64,000 nucleotides of DNA, from NCBI RefSeq assembly GCF_000171235.2, contig NZ_ABEA03000094.1, positions 118,574 through 182,573 on the forward strand, read 5' to 3'. Each line of letters opens with the position of its first letter. Position 1 is the first letter of the stretch. Of the stretch, positions 10,095-29,356 are shown in pieces. The notes beneath the pieces were generated by a model. The model saw only the letters and a program-made list of their open reading frames with translations. It was not told where the DNA came from and did not search any database. The position numbers and the translations under genes are program-made. This stretch comes from Geminisphaera colitermitum TAV2. Lineage in GTDB: Bacteria; Verrucomicrobiota; Verrucomicrobiia; Opitutales; Opitutaceae.

Positions 10095-10144
10095 CGCACA
10101 CGCACACTTGGTTTTCCGACACAAAGCAACTTTCTGATATTTCG

Positions 10145-10174
10145 GGACAGGCCGTGTTTTTGCGCGGCCTGTCC
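10145..10174 (+). terminator. Attenuator-like hairpin between rplL and rpoB
   Basis: GGACAGGCCG (10145-10154) pairs perfectly with CGGCCTGTCC (10165-10174) across a 10-nt loop. It is followed by TTTGCCTTTTC, an imperfect T-rich tail. In E. coli a partial terminator in the rplL-rpoB gap lowers polymerase-subunit expression relative to ribosomal proteins. The position here suggests the same use. Confidence 0.7.
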
Positions 10175-10323
10175 TTTGCCTTTTCAATTAACTGTTCTTT
10201 TTAGGTTATTTTTTCGCGCCCCTGCACCACTAGGAGGCGCTGTTTTCATCTCCGCGTTTCAGCGCATTCTGACCAGCGCCGCCCGCACGTCCTTTTCACT
10301 TTTTCATCCAACCTGGAACACCC

Positions 10324-14127
<3,804 letters not shown>

Positions 14128-14169
14128 ACACAAGGGCACAAGGGGGGCGGTTCTCCTCGGTGGAGACCT

Positions 14170-14191
14170 CCCCCCCCCCCCCCCCCCCCCC
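14170..14191. repeat. C22 homopolymer between rpoB and rpoC
   Basis: Twenty-two consecutive C lie in the rpoB-rpoC spacer, 40 bp before the rpoC start, within the essential transcription unit. The transcript therefore carries a C22 run just upstream of the rpoC initiation region. Confidence 0.9.
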
Positions 14192-14231
14192 GCGCACCGC
14201 GTATCCGTTCATCAATTACACGACACCACAC

Positions 14232-18473
<4,242 letters not shown>

Positions 18474-18490
18474 AACAGTTTCATCTAAAC

Positions 18491-18548
18491 TGTAGCCATC
18501 ACCTACCTGGTAGGGAGGCCTCTCCGAGGCCTCCGCCGTGTGGCTACA
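18491..18548. repeat. Short copy of the MITE-like element
   Basis: This 58-bp copy starts TGTAGCCATC and ends TGGCTACA, so the terminal inverted repeats are kept. The interior has only the left GGTAGGGAGGCCT and its local palindrome. It looks like an internal deletion of the 212-bp element at 23329-23540 and 30057-30268. It lies between rpoC and its terminator. Confidence 0.75.
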
Positions 18549-18581
18549 CCAACAATCCGGCGCGAAACCCTTCGCCCGTCC

Positions 18582-18617
18582 AAAAAAACCGCAGCCCTCA
18601 AAAGCTGCGGTTTTTTT
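18582..18617 (+). terminator. Rho-independent terminator of the rpo operon
   Basis: AAAAAAACCGCAGC (18582-18595) pairs with GCTGCGGTTTTTTT (18604-18617) around the loop CCTCAAAA. The stem core CCGCAGC/GCTGCGG is followed by seven T. It probably ends transcription about 110 bp after rpoC. Confidence 0.92.
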
Positions 18618-18887
18618 ATCCTGAAATCCTCAACCCGATGGGCCGCATACCAGCATAAAAAAGAAACTCACGCGGAGCTCATTTGATACTTGGTAGGGAG
18701 GCCTCGGGTAACTGTTTAGCGAGGGGGGGGGGGGGGGAGGGACAGGCGGAAAAGTTTGGATTTGGCGCGGTAGCGCCTGGGAGCGCCGGCATCCTGCCGG
18801 CATCGTGCTGAAGGCAAAGTGGCGCGGGCGTCCCGCCCGCTGTAGGGGCGTCGCTTGCGACGCCCGCGCCAAGCTTTCAATTACACC
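18618..18887. repeat. Repeat-filled spacer after the rpo operon
   Basis: No gene is seen here. The stretch holds a partial MITE fragment (about 18681-18710, matching the left end of the copy at 30057), a G15 tract at 18723-18737, and a GC-rich palindromic repeat at about 18778-18870 made of GGGCGTCCCGCCCGC and GCGTCGCTTGCGACGC modules. The same palindromic modules recur at 27945-28000, 39799-39904 and 60180-60310. Confidence 0.7.
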
Positions 18888-19361
18888 TTACACGTCGCCC
18901 TTGCGGCGGCGTGTGTCCTTGTCGCTTTTTTCCATCGGGATCTCGTTGTCCGTGCGGAGCATGAGCACCGGGGTCTTCGATTTGACCCATACCTGCTGTT
19001 CCTTGAAGTGCTTGGCCGGGATGTTTTCGATGGCGTCGCCCATGGTTTCGGCGGGCAACATGCGGCCCTTCTTCGTAGTGTTAAATTCGTAGGCGGCCTT
19101 GTGGATGCGCTCCTGCGTGGTGAGCACGCTCTCGTTTTCCGGAATCTGCAACACCCAGCCCGTCAGGTCGTTTTCGGGGAGCGTGCCTTCGGGATCGGAA
19201 ATGAGGATGCACCACTGTTTTTTGACCGGAGGTGGCTTCTCCTCGTCCACTTCGGGCTGCGTGAGGGCGTTCATTTCCTCAATGATCGCGCGCATGACGG
19301 CGGGTTCCAGTTCGTTGCGCTTCAGGATCTCGGCAACCTTGTTGACTTCGATTTTTGGCAT
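18888..19361 (-). CDS. Conserved-looking protein of unknown function
   Basis: The 157-aa protein starts MPKIEVNKVAEILKRNELEP at 19361. Its balanced composition, with many Glu, Lys and Asn, differs from the Arg/Pro/Ala-rich shadow frames around it and supports it as real. No signal peptide or membrane helix is seen. The first 45 residues look helical. The rest includes 'CILISDPEGTLPENDLTGWV' and 'QQVWVKSKTPVLMLRTDNEI'. I do not recognise the family. It is divergent from the NUDIX gene, with starts 62 bp apart. Confidence 0.7.
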   Translation of the reverse strand: MPKIEVNKVAEILKRNELEPAVMRAIIEEMNALTQPEVDEEKPPPVKKQWCILISDPEGTLPENDLTGWVLQIPENESVLTTQERIHKAAYEFNTTKKGRMLPAETMGDAIENIPAKHFKEQQVWVKSKTPVLMLRTDNEIPMEKSDKDTRRRKGDV

Positions 19362-19423
19362 GGTGTTTGGGCGGTTTTGAATCCACCAAGGCACACGTGT
19401 CGCGGACTTGCGGCAATAAAAAC

Positions 19424-19999
19424 ATGAGCACCACCCGACCCCCTGCCACTTCTGCCGCCACCACGCCGTCCGTCCCTGTCCACGCCCAGCGCCTCGACGA
19501 GTTGTTCGATGTCGTTGACGAAAACGACCGCGTGCTCCGTCAAGAGACGCGCGCCGAGGTGCACCGCCAGAAACTCCTGCACCGATCCATCCACGTGCTG
19601 GTATTTGATCGCGCGTGCCGGGTATTTTTGCAGAAACGCTCCCTGGCCAAGGACACCGCGCCCGGCTGCTGGGCGTCATCATGCTCCGGCCACGTCGATG
19701 CGGGCGAGGACTACGATCAGGCGGTCGTGCGCGAACTTGCCGAGGAGATTGGCATCACCGTCACCGCCCCCCCCCCCCGCTGGCATCGCGCCGGTCCCTG
19801 CCGCGAAACCGGCTGGGAGTTCGTGTGGGTTTACCGACTGGAGCACGAGGGCCCTTTTGTGCTGCATCCCGCCGAGATCGACGACGGCCGCTGGTTCACG
19901 CGCGAGGAACTCGCCGCCGAAATCGCCGAACGCCCGCGTTCCTTCGCCCTGTCGTTCCTCTACCTCTGGCAGCGGCTGGAAACGGAGCTTGGACGGTAA
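19424..19999 (+). CDS. NUDIX hydrolase
   Basis: The 191-aa protein carries a perfect Nudix box at about residues 89-111 (GHVDAGEDYDQAVVRELAEEIGI), which binds Mg and positions the diphosphate. The opening 'ELFDVVDENDRVLRQETRAEVH' and 'LLHRSIHVLVFD' resemble the IPP-isomerase-like or YfcD-type branch. The substrate is not known. A C12 run at 19767-19778 encodes prolines directly after the Nudix box, with the frame intact as read. ATG 19424 is chosen because the frame upstream overlaps the divergent gene. Confidence 0.9.
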   Translation: MSTTRPPATSAATTPSVPVHAQRLDELFDVVDENDRVLRQETRAEVHRQKLLHRSIHVLVFDRACRVFLQKRSLAKDTAPGCWASSCSGHVDAGEDYDQAVVRELAEEIGITVTAPPPRWHRAGPCRETGWEFVWVYRLEHEGPFVLHPAEIDDGRWFTREELAAEIAERPRSFALSFLYLWQRLETELGR

Positions 20000-20056
20000 T
20001 GATGGGTGAAAGCTGTAAAGGCGGCGGACAAAAACAAAAACCGCGCTTGGCGAGCA

Positions 20057-21010
20057 TCAGCCAAAGGTCGAGGGCGTCACGCCGTTTTGCTGGCGGAATT
20101 TTCGGGCGAAGTATCCTGCGTCCTCAAAGCCCGCCGCCGCCGCCACTTCGGCAACGGTGAATTTGCGCGTCCTCAGCAAGGTCTTCGCATACTCCAGCCG
20201 CCGCGCCGTCCGGTACTCCACCGGCGTCACGCCAAACGTGAGCCGGAACAACCGGCACAAGTGCGGATAACTGAAACCCAGCGACGCCAGCCGTGCCTGG
20301 ATGCTGCCTTCGGTTTTGGTCGCCGCGCGCCGCCCGCGTCCGCCGCGCCGGAGCTGTTCCACCATCCCGGCAAACGGCGGCATCTCGTCGCAGTCGAGCA
20401 GGTCTTTGACGGAATGTGCGAGTTGGCGCGCGCGGTCCTCGCGGGTCCGTTCGCGGCCGCGTCTGGCGTCTTTGCGAACGTTGTCACTGCTGCTGTCCTG
20501 ACGCGGCCAGGTCAGGTGCGTGAGCAATTCGATCAAGGTGCCCCGGCATGTCGCTTGCGTCAGGGGCTCGCCGGTCTGCCAGCGGTGAAACAGCGTTTCC
20601 AGCAAACCCGGTATCACGCCCTCCGTCTGCCAACTCCCGCGAAACACGGATGGCGGCACGAAGGCCGGCGTGGTCACGATGCGCGACGCCACCGGCTTGC
20701 GTGGATAAAAACAGTAGTAGGGGCGCAGCACCTTGCGCCTCGTCGGCACCCAGTCGAAATGCACGCACCAGCGATATACGCCGCCTTCGCCGGCGGTCGT
20801 CACGTGTAGTGTTTCTGGCGGTACGATCAAAAAATCACCTGCCGTCAATTCGTGTTCCCGTTCACCCACCCGGATCGTGCAACGTCCCTCGGTGATGACC
20901 ACCAACTCGTGATCGTAGAGTACGCGTGCCGGTTCGATGTCCTCCGCCTTCCAGCGACCACGCCAGACGAGGTTGATTTGCGGGGAAATTTGCGTGATCC
21001 AAGACGGCAT
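20057..21010 (-). CDS. AraC-family transcriptional regulator
   Basis: The 317-aa protein has an N-terminal cupin-like ligand domain (about 25-100, with 'GDFLIVPPETLHVTTAGEGG') and a C-terminal double helix-turn-helix (about 225-317: 'FSYPHLCRLFRLTFGVTPVE' and 'VAEVAAAAGFEDAGYFARKF'). This is the standard sugar-sensing AraC layout. It is divergent from the dehydrogenase gene at 21102 with 91 bp between starts, so it probably controls the two dehydrogenases. The inducer is unknown. Confidence 0.92.
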   Translation of the reverse strand: MPSWITQISPQINLVWRGRWKAEDIEPARVLYDHELVVITEGRCTIRVGEREHELTAGDFLIVPPETLHVTTAGEGGVYRWCVHFDWVPTRRKVLRPYYCFYPRKPVASRIVTTPAFVPPSVFRGSWQTEGVIPGLLETLFHRWQTGEPLTQATCRGTLIELLTHLTWPRQDSSSDNVRKDARRGRERTREDRARQLAHSVKDLLDCDEMPPFAGMVEQLRRGGRGRRAATKTEGSIQARLASLGFSYPHLCRLFRLTFGVTPVEYRTARRLEYAKTLLRTRKFTVAEVAAAAGFEDAGYFARKFRQQNGVTPSTFG

Positions 21011-21101
21011 TGTCGGAGATGGATAATCTTATTTTTGTCCTAATCAAAGCAGTTTTCTCCCTCTGGCCTGCAAGGTGGATGTGTCCGATGCTGGACGGCG
21101 T

Positions 21102-22124
21102 ATGAACTCCAAAGCGATTGTTTTTGTCCGACCTGAAACCGTGGAGCTGGGCGAGGTGCCATTGCCCGCGCCCACCTCTTCCGACCTCCTTGTGGAGACG
21201 CTTGTCAGTGGCGTGTCCGTGGGCACCGAACGCTGGGCTTGGCTCGGCAAACGGGCCGAGATCCGTTTTCCCAACGTGCCCGGCTACATGGCTGTGGGCC
21301 GCGTGCTTGAAACGGGAGCCGATGCCGCTGCGCGCGGATACAAGAACGGCGACCTTGTGTATTATTTTGCCAGCAAACTCGCGGGCGAGTTCGAGGGCGC
21401 GAGTTGGATGTCGAGCCATCTTTCGCACGCCGTCGTCGATGTGTGCAACGGCGTGGAATTCAACCGCGACGCCCTCGATGTGCATCGTTGTGAACGCGTC
21501 CCCGCCGGGGCCGATCCACGCGCCGTTGTCCTCGCCGGACTCGGTGCCGTGGCCATGCGTGGCATCGAGATGGCCGTCATACCCGCGGGCGCGAAAGTCC
21601 TTGTGGCCGGGCTCGGCGTTATCGGCCAGTTCGCCGCGCAAATTTGCCGTCTCAAAGGCGCGGAAGTCGCCGTGACCGACCGCGTGGTTTCGCGCCTCAA
21701 GATCGCCGCCGACAACGGCGCCGACTGGGTTATCGACGCAACTTCCGAGGATCTTGCCGCCCGCTCGCGTGAAATCGCCCCGCTTGGCTACGACATCATC
21801 ATCGACACCACGAGTTCCGCCGCCGTCGTCAATTCGCTGTTTCCGCTTCTGCGCATGCGCGGCAAATTCGTTTTCCAAGGCTGGTATCCCCCCCCCACTC
21901 CGCTCGACCTCAATGCGCTGCATCAGCGCCTGCCCACGTGCTTCTCGCCCTGCGCGCATTCGGGCACGGCGGTGAAAGCCGTCATGCAATGGATCGCCGA
22001 CGGACACATCAAAACGGGCAACTTCATCACCCACGACGCCCGTCCCGCGCAGGCTCCCGAAATTTACAAAATGATCGGCGCCGGTTCCGAAAACTTCCTC
22101 GGCGTGCTCTTCGACTGGCGCTGA
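21102..22124 (+). CDS. MDR-superfamily dehydrogenase (SGVSVGTE type)
   Basis: The 340-aa medium-chain dehydrogenase/reductase has an N-terminal GroES-like domain and a Rossmann domain with 'KVLVAGLGVIGQFAAQICRL' (about 170-190). The first domain has SGVSVGTE where zinc alcohol dehydrogenases have a catalytic Cys, so the catalytic zinc is probably absent, as in BchC-like relatives. The substrate is unknown. ATG 21102 is used; an in-frame GTG at 21075 is less likely. It is paired with the dehydrogenase at 22270 and divergent from the AraC regulator, so a sugar or polyol oxidation role is plausible. Confidence 0.82.
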   Translation: MNSKAIVFVRPETVELGEVPLPAPTSSDLLVETLVSGVSVGTERWAWLGKRAEIRFPNVPGYMAVGRVLETGADAAARGYKNGDLVYYFASKLAGEFEGASWMSSHLSHAVVDVCNGVEFNRDALDVHRCERVPAGADPRAVVLAGLGAVAMRGIEMAVIPAGAKVLVAGLGVIGQFAAQICRLKGAEVAVTDRVVSRLKIAADNGADWVIDATSEDLAARSREIAPLGYDIIIDTTSSAAVVNSLFPLLRMRGKFVFQGWYPPPTPLDLNALHQRLPTCFSPCAHSGTAVKAVMQWIADGHIKTGNFITHDARPAQAPEIYKMIGAGSENFLGVLFDWR

Positions 22125-22153
22125 TCTCCCCCCCCCCCTCCATCACTTAAAAA

Positions 22154-22247
22154 TTAACCACAGAGGCACGGAGTCACAGAGACCAATCACACAAAGAATC
22201 TCATTCTCCGTGGATTGATTCTCCGTGCCTCCGTGTCTCTGTGGTTA
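22154..22247. repeat. Imperfect inverted repeat of ACCACAGAGGCACGGAG type
   Basis: TAACCACAGAGGCACGGAG (from 22155) is mirrored by CTCCGTGCCTCCGTGTCTCTGTGGTTA (22221-22247), with a loop containing CTCCGTGGATTGATT. The structure fills the spacer between the two dehydrogenase genes. Repeats with this wording are common in Verrucomicrobia and Planctomycetes genomes (recollection, not searched). Confidence 0.75.
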
Positions 22248-22269
22248 AAATAAAAATCCAGTAAATCCC

Positions 22270-23304
22270 ATGAAGGCCCTCATTGTTCCCACGCCCGGCA
22301 AACTCGAACTGCGCGATATTCCCGCGCCTCGTCCCGGTCCCTACGACGCTCTTGTCCGCATCCTCGGTTGTGGTGTGTGCGCCACCACCGACCGCGAACT
22401 CATCAAAGGACGCCAGCCTTATCACAAAGACTACCCTGCCGTGCTCGGCCACGAAGCCATCGGCGAGGTGATCGAAACCGGCGCGAAAGTCCGCACCTTC
22501 AAACGCGGTGATCTCGTTACGCGCCCTGCTTCGATCATGCCCGGCACTTCGCGCGACGGACTCGCCAGCGCCTGGGGTGGACACGCCGAACTCGGCATCG
22601 TGCGCGACCGCCTTGCAATGGCCGCCGATGGTGACGCGTCATTGCTTAATGACTACACCGCCTTGCGCCAGCAAGTCGTGCCTGCAGGCACTGCTCTGCC
22701 GCACGCCGTGCTCGCCATCTCGCTGGCCGAGACGGCGAGCTGGTTTCGTTACATTCCCTCCGTCGCGGGCAAGACCGTGTGCGTTTCCGGCACCGGCATT
22801 GCCGGACTCGGCATCGTGCTCTGGAGCCTGTTCGGAGGCGCGGCGCGCATCATCGTCCTCGGACGCCGCGACGAACGCCTGCAGCTCGCCCGCGACATCG
22901 GCGCGACCTGTGGTATCAATGTAAAAACTACACCGAATCCCGCCGCCCGCCTGCGTGAACTCAACGGCGGACGCGGTGCCGACTTTTTCTTTGATGCCGT
23001 CGGCGAGCCCGGTCAGGTGCAGACAGGTTTGTCGATGGTTGGCGACGGCGGCGTGATTGCCATTTATGGAGTCCCCGAGGGGCAGGCCTATGCCGCGCTC
23101 GATTTCTCTGTCGGACCCGGCCACGTCACTATCATGCGTCCTCCCGCGGAAGAGCATCTGGCGTATGCCTGGGTGTGCGACTTGTTGAAGCGCGGATTGA
23201 TCCCGGCGGACAAACTCATGACGCACAACTGGCCTCTCGCCGACTACGCCCAAGCCTACGGTGACGGCACGGATGTCGTGAAAGGCTGGATACGGATCGG
23301 ATGA
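22270..23304 (+). CDS. Zinc-type alcohol/polyol dehydrogenase
   Basis: The 344-aa MDR enzyme has the zinc-type N-terminal motif 'GCGVCATTDRELIKGRQPYH' (catalytic Cys at about 38) and 'LGHEAIGEVIETG' (His and Glu of the zinc site, about 60-72). It is followed by a nucleotide-binding loop 'VSGTGIAGLGIVLW'. The structural-zinc Cys cluster is not evident. It is likely an NAD(P)-dependent oxidoreductase of a sugar alcohol. It follows the previous dehydrogenase after a 145-bp repeat-containing gap. Confidence 0.85.
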   Translation: MKALIVPTPGKLELRDIPAPRPGPYDALVRILGCGVCATTDRELIKGRQPYHKDYPAVLGHEAIGEVIETGAKVRTFKRGDLVTRPASIMPGTSRDGLASAWGGHAELGIVRDRLAMAADGDASLLNDYTALRQQVVPAGTALPHAVLAISLAETASWFRYIPSVAGKTVCVSGTGIAGLGIVLWSLFGGAARIIVLGRRDERLQLARDIGATCGINVKTTPNPAARLRELNGGRGADFFFDAVGEPGQVQTGLSMVGDGGVIAIYGVPEGQAYAALDFSVGPGHVTIMRPPAEEHLAYAWVCDLLKRGLIPADKLMTHNWPLADYAQAYGDGTDVVKGWIRIG

Positions 23305-23328
23305 TCTTTAGAGCGTTTTCAAGAGATC

Positions 23329-23540
23329 TGCAGCCATCACCTATCTGGTAGGGAGGCCTCTCCGAGGCCTCCGCCGTGCGTAGTGTGAGAATGCGAAGCG
23401 CATAGGTAGATGGAGCGTGGTTTCGGAGGCCTCGGACGGAGCGCAGCAGCGCGGAGATGGCATCGCCGAAGGCGATGGCCCGAAGGGCTGCCCTCGGCAG
23501 AGGGCACAAAGGCCTCCCTACCGTTAAGACGATGGCTGCA
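23329..23540. mobile_element. 212-bp MITE-like element, copy 1
   Basis: The ends TGCAGCCATC and GATGGCTGCA are inverted repeats. Inside them GGTAGGGAGGCCT and AGGCCTCCCTACC are inverted again. The copy at 30057-30268 has the same length and near-identical interior. There is no transposase, so it must be moved in trans if it is mobile. It ends inside the DUF6515-like gene and supplies that gene's last codons and stop. Confidence 0.82.
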
Positions 23541-24261
23541 ACTGCGTTTTCCACGGAGCAGTGACGACCTTGTAGCCGTCGGGCGTCTTGCGGAAGTAGA
23601 TGTTGTCGCATTCAAAGTATTCGATATCCTGATACCACACGCTTGTCGCATCCAGCGGCAGCGTGCGCGTGATCGCCCCCATCGGGGCCTCGGACCAGAT
23701 CAGGCCATCCTTCGTCTTGCGGAAAAACTGACCGTCCTTGAACAGATATTCCACATCGCCCACCCACACCGATTGCGCGCCCTCCGCCATCTTCACCACC
23801 GGGGCCGGCGTTGCAGGCTGGGAAACCACGACTTGCGTCGCGGGGGCTGGATTCACCACCACCGGCGCGGGCGCGGCAACGACCATGTAACCATTGCTTA
23901 CCTGCTGATAGTAGATGTCGTCGTATCGGTAATAAAACGTGTTGCCGACATACACCCGCGCATAACGCGGCGGCAACACCGGCACCACACAGCCGTAGGG
24001 CGGACGCACCACACGGTAGCTCTGCGCCCACGGTTGGTAAAACACGCCGCGATTGTAGTAGTATTTGTCCTTGCCGTAAGCGACCTGCACGAACCCGCCC
24101 GGCGTCCCCACGCCCACACTGATGTTGAAACTGGAACCGCTCGATTTGCCGCCATTATGATGCGGCGGACCATTGCGAGGCTGGGCAACCAGTCCCGTCG
24201 CGCCGAGGGCGACGACGAGAAAACATCCAAGGAGCGAACGGAGAGAACGTGTGGCTTTCAT
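23524..24261 (-). CDS. DUF6515-like secreted protein
   Basis: The 245-aa protein has a signal peptide (MKATRSLRSLLGCFLVVALG..VAQ) followed by repeated Tyr-rich segments such as 'YYYNRGVFYQPWAQSYRVVR' and 'NTFYYRYDDIYYQQVSNGYM'. This is the pattern of DUF6515 or RcnB-like periplasmic proteins. A Pro/Ala/Val linker separates a second half with 'DVEYLFKDGQFFRKTKDGLI' and 'DIEYFECDNIYFRKTPDGYK'. The function is unknown; a periplasmic or surface role follows from the signal peptide. The C-terminal residues QPSS and the stop lie inside the MITE-like repeat, so the original ending may have been replaced. Confidence 0.82.
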   Translation of the reverse strand: MKATRSLRSLLGCFLVVALGATGLVAQPRNGPPHHNGGKSSGSSFNISVGVGTPGGFVQVAYGKDKYYYNRGVFYQPWAQSYRVVRPPYGCVVPVLPPRYARVYVGNTFYYRYDDIYYQQVSNGYMVVAAPAPVVVNPAPATQVVVSQPATPAPVVKMAEGAQSVWVGDVEYLFKDGQFFRKTKDGLIWSEAPMGAITRTLPLDATSVWYQDIEYFECDNIYFRKTPDGYKVVTAPWKTQLQPSS

Positions 24262-24410
24262 GGTGTGTGCTGTAATGGAGTTTGATTCGATTTTGCATCC
24301 GAACCGGTTCGGTCGGATTGAACCATTGACGCCTCACATCCCCGGCAGGTTTCGATCCCACCTTTTCACTGCCCTTTTGCAGTCGCCAACCCGCGTGCAG
24401 TCATGCGTAA

Positions 24411-27857
<3,447 letters not shown>

Positions 27858-28207
27858 CGCCACGGCGCAACGCCATCAGCACTGCTGTTGCCTCTCAGCG
27901 TTGCGCCCGTTGCGCCGTGGCGGGAACCCCGTCGTGCCATAGGAAGTGGCGCGGGCGTCGCAAGCGACGCCCCTACAGCGGGCGAGACGCCCGCGCCACT
28001 TTTGATGCCGACCCAACGACGCTTCGTGTCGTCTGCCGGCAAGATGCCGGCGGTCCCAGACGCTGACGCGCCAGAGTTGCCCCCCCCCCCCCCCCCCCCC
28101 CACACACACACACTTCTCCTCTCCGCTTAAATGAAACTGCTCTAATGTTGGGAACCTGTTGATTTCCTGCTTTGGCGCGACGCAGGCTTTGTTCTATTCA
28201 ATCGCGC
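27858..28207. repeat. Repeat spacer after lacZ
   Basis: No gene is seen here. The spacer starts with a perfect 15-bp inverted repeat, CGCCACGGCGCAACG at 27858-27872 and its complement at 27908-27922, immediately after the lacZ stop; it may act as a terminator or mRNA stabiliser. The GC palindromic repeat follows at 27945-28000, then CGGCAAGATGCCGGCGG, a C22 run at 28080-28101 followed by five CA units, and a reverse copy of the TTAGAGC-TTTCATTTAAG module at about 28127-28147 that also flanks the MITE copies. Confidence 0.75.
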
Positions 28208-29305
28208 ATGACACCAGACAACCCAAGACCCCGGACGGCCAGTCGTGAAGAAGTGAATACAGTGTTGCAATGCAAACCGTCCCGGAAAACGCCCCTGTTC
28301 CTGCCCGCCATTTACGAGCACAAGGCATGGTTCGTTCAAAGCACCCCGTCGGCGGTCTCGCGCGACAGCAACCTGCTCACCCGCGCACTCCTCGCCGAAT
28401 ACGAAACACTCGCGCCCGACGCGCTTACCGTGGGCATCGACGTTTACAACATCGAGGCCGAGGCCGCCGGTTGCACCGTGACCTATTACGAAGGAGGCGA
28501 CACCTCCGTCCCAAGCATCAGCCGTCACATCCTTGGCGAAGGAACGGCGGGAGCCACAGGCGCGGCGGGCACGGAACCGGATTTTTTCAAAAACGCCCCC
28601 GTACCCAATCCGCTGAAAGACGGCCGCATGCCGGTCAACATTGCCGCGGCGCGCAACGTGCGGCGCGCCCTCGGCGACGACCTGTGGCTGCGCGGCGCGG
28701 TTTCCGGCCCCTTCTCGCTGGCCATCTCGCTCGCCGGTGCCGACACGGTGTTCATGGCGTGCCTCGAAGAACCCGAATGGGTGCACGCTGTATTGGATTA
28801 TTCAGGACGCATCATCCGCGAATACGCCAAGGCCTACATTGATGCCGGCGCCGGGCTGGTCATTTTCGATTCGCAGGCCTCGCCCGATCTGATTGCGCCC
28901 GCCATGTTCGAACAATTCGTGCTTCCGGAAATCCGCAAACTCGTGGACTGGGCCGCCTCGCAGGGCGTGCGCGACGTGCCGCTGGTCATCGGTGGCAACA
29001 CCACGCCCATCGCCGAACTGCTTGCGCAGACCGGCGCGAACAATCTGCTGAGTGATTTCACCACCGAAGTCGTCCCGTGGCTTGACGTTTGCCGCAGATA
29101 CAAACGAGCCCTGCGCCGCAACATTTCTCCGCGTCTGATCGAGACGCAAACGCCTGATTGCATTCACGCGCAGGCGGTGCAAGAGGCGTGGTTTCACAAG
29201 GAGTTTCCCGGTTTTATCGTGGGAACAGGCGTCATCCCCTACGGCACTCCCTCTGAAAACATCCTCGCCATAAAACAAGCCTGTCTGGACGCAGGATTGT
29301 CATAG
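28208..29305 (+). CDS. Uroporphyrinogen decarboxylase (URO-D) superfamily protein
   Basis: The 365-aa protein follows the URO-D/MtaA barrel pattern: 'PLFLPAIYEHKAWFVQSTPS' near the start, 'VSGPFSLAISLAG' in the middle, 'GAGLVIFDSQASPDLIAPAM', then 'PLVIGGNTTPIAELLAQTGA'. Methyltransferases of the MtaA/CmuA type have His and Cys in the equivalent of the last motif (HICGNT). Here these are replaced (VIGGNT), so zinc-dependent methyl transfer is doubtful. True heme-pathway HemE is also unlikely from sequence. The substrate is unknown. ATG 28208 gives a short polar leader; an alternative start at 28172 would add 12 residues. Confidence 0.75.
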   Translation: MTPDNPRPRTASREEVNTVLQCKPSRKTPLFLPAIYEHKAWFVQSTPSAVSRDSNLLTRALLAEYETLAPDALTVGIDVYNIEAEAAGCTVTYYEGGDTSVPSISRHILGEGTAGATGAAGTEPDFFKNAPVPNPLKDGRMPVNIAAARNVRRALGDDLWLRGAVSGPFSLAISLAGADTVFMACLEEPEWVHAVLDYSGRIIREYAKAYIDAGAGLVIFDSQASPDLIAPAMFEQFVLPEIRKLVDWAASQGVRDVPLVIGGNTTPIAELLAQTGANNLLSDFTTEVVPWLDVCRRYKRALRRNISPRLIETQTPDCIHAQAVQEAWFHKEFPGFIVGTGVIPYGTPSENILAIKQACLDAGLS

Positions 29306-29356
29306 ATTTTCCGATACCAGCTTGAGAAACAGGAAACAAGTAAATCAGCATTGGTG

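Noticed and set aside
20006..20809. Plus-strand frame opposite the AraC gene
   Set aside because: The minus-strand AraC protein has clear HTH motifs; the plus-strand frame has an Arg/Ala-rich composition without a domain.
22141..22250. CRISPR-like repeat
   Set aside because: It is one inverted repeat pair without regularly spaced direct repeats; no cas gene is present.
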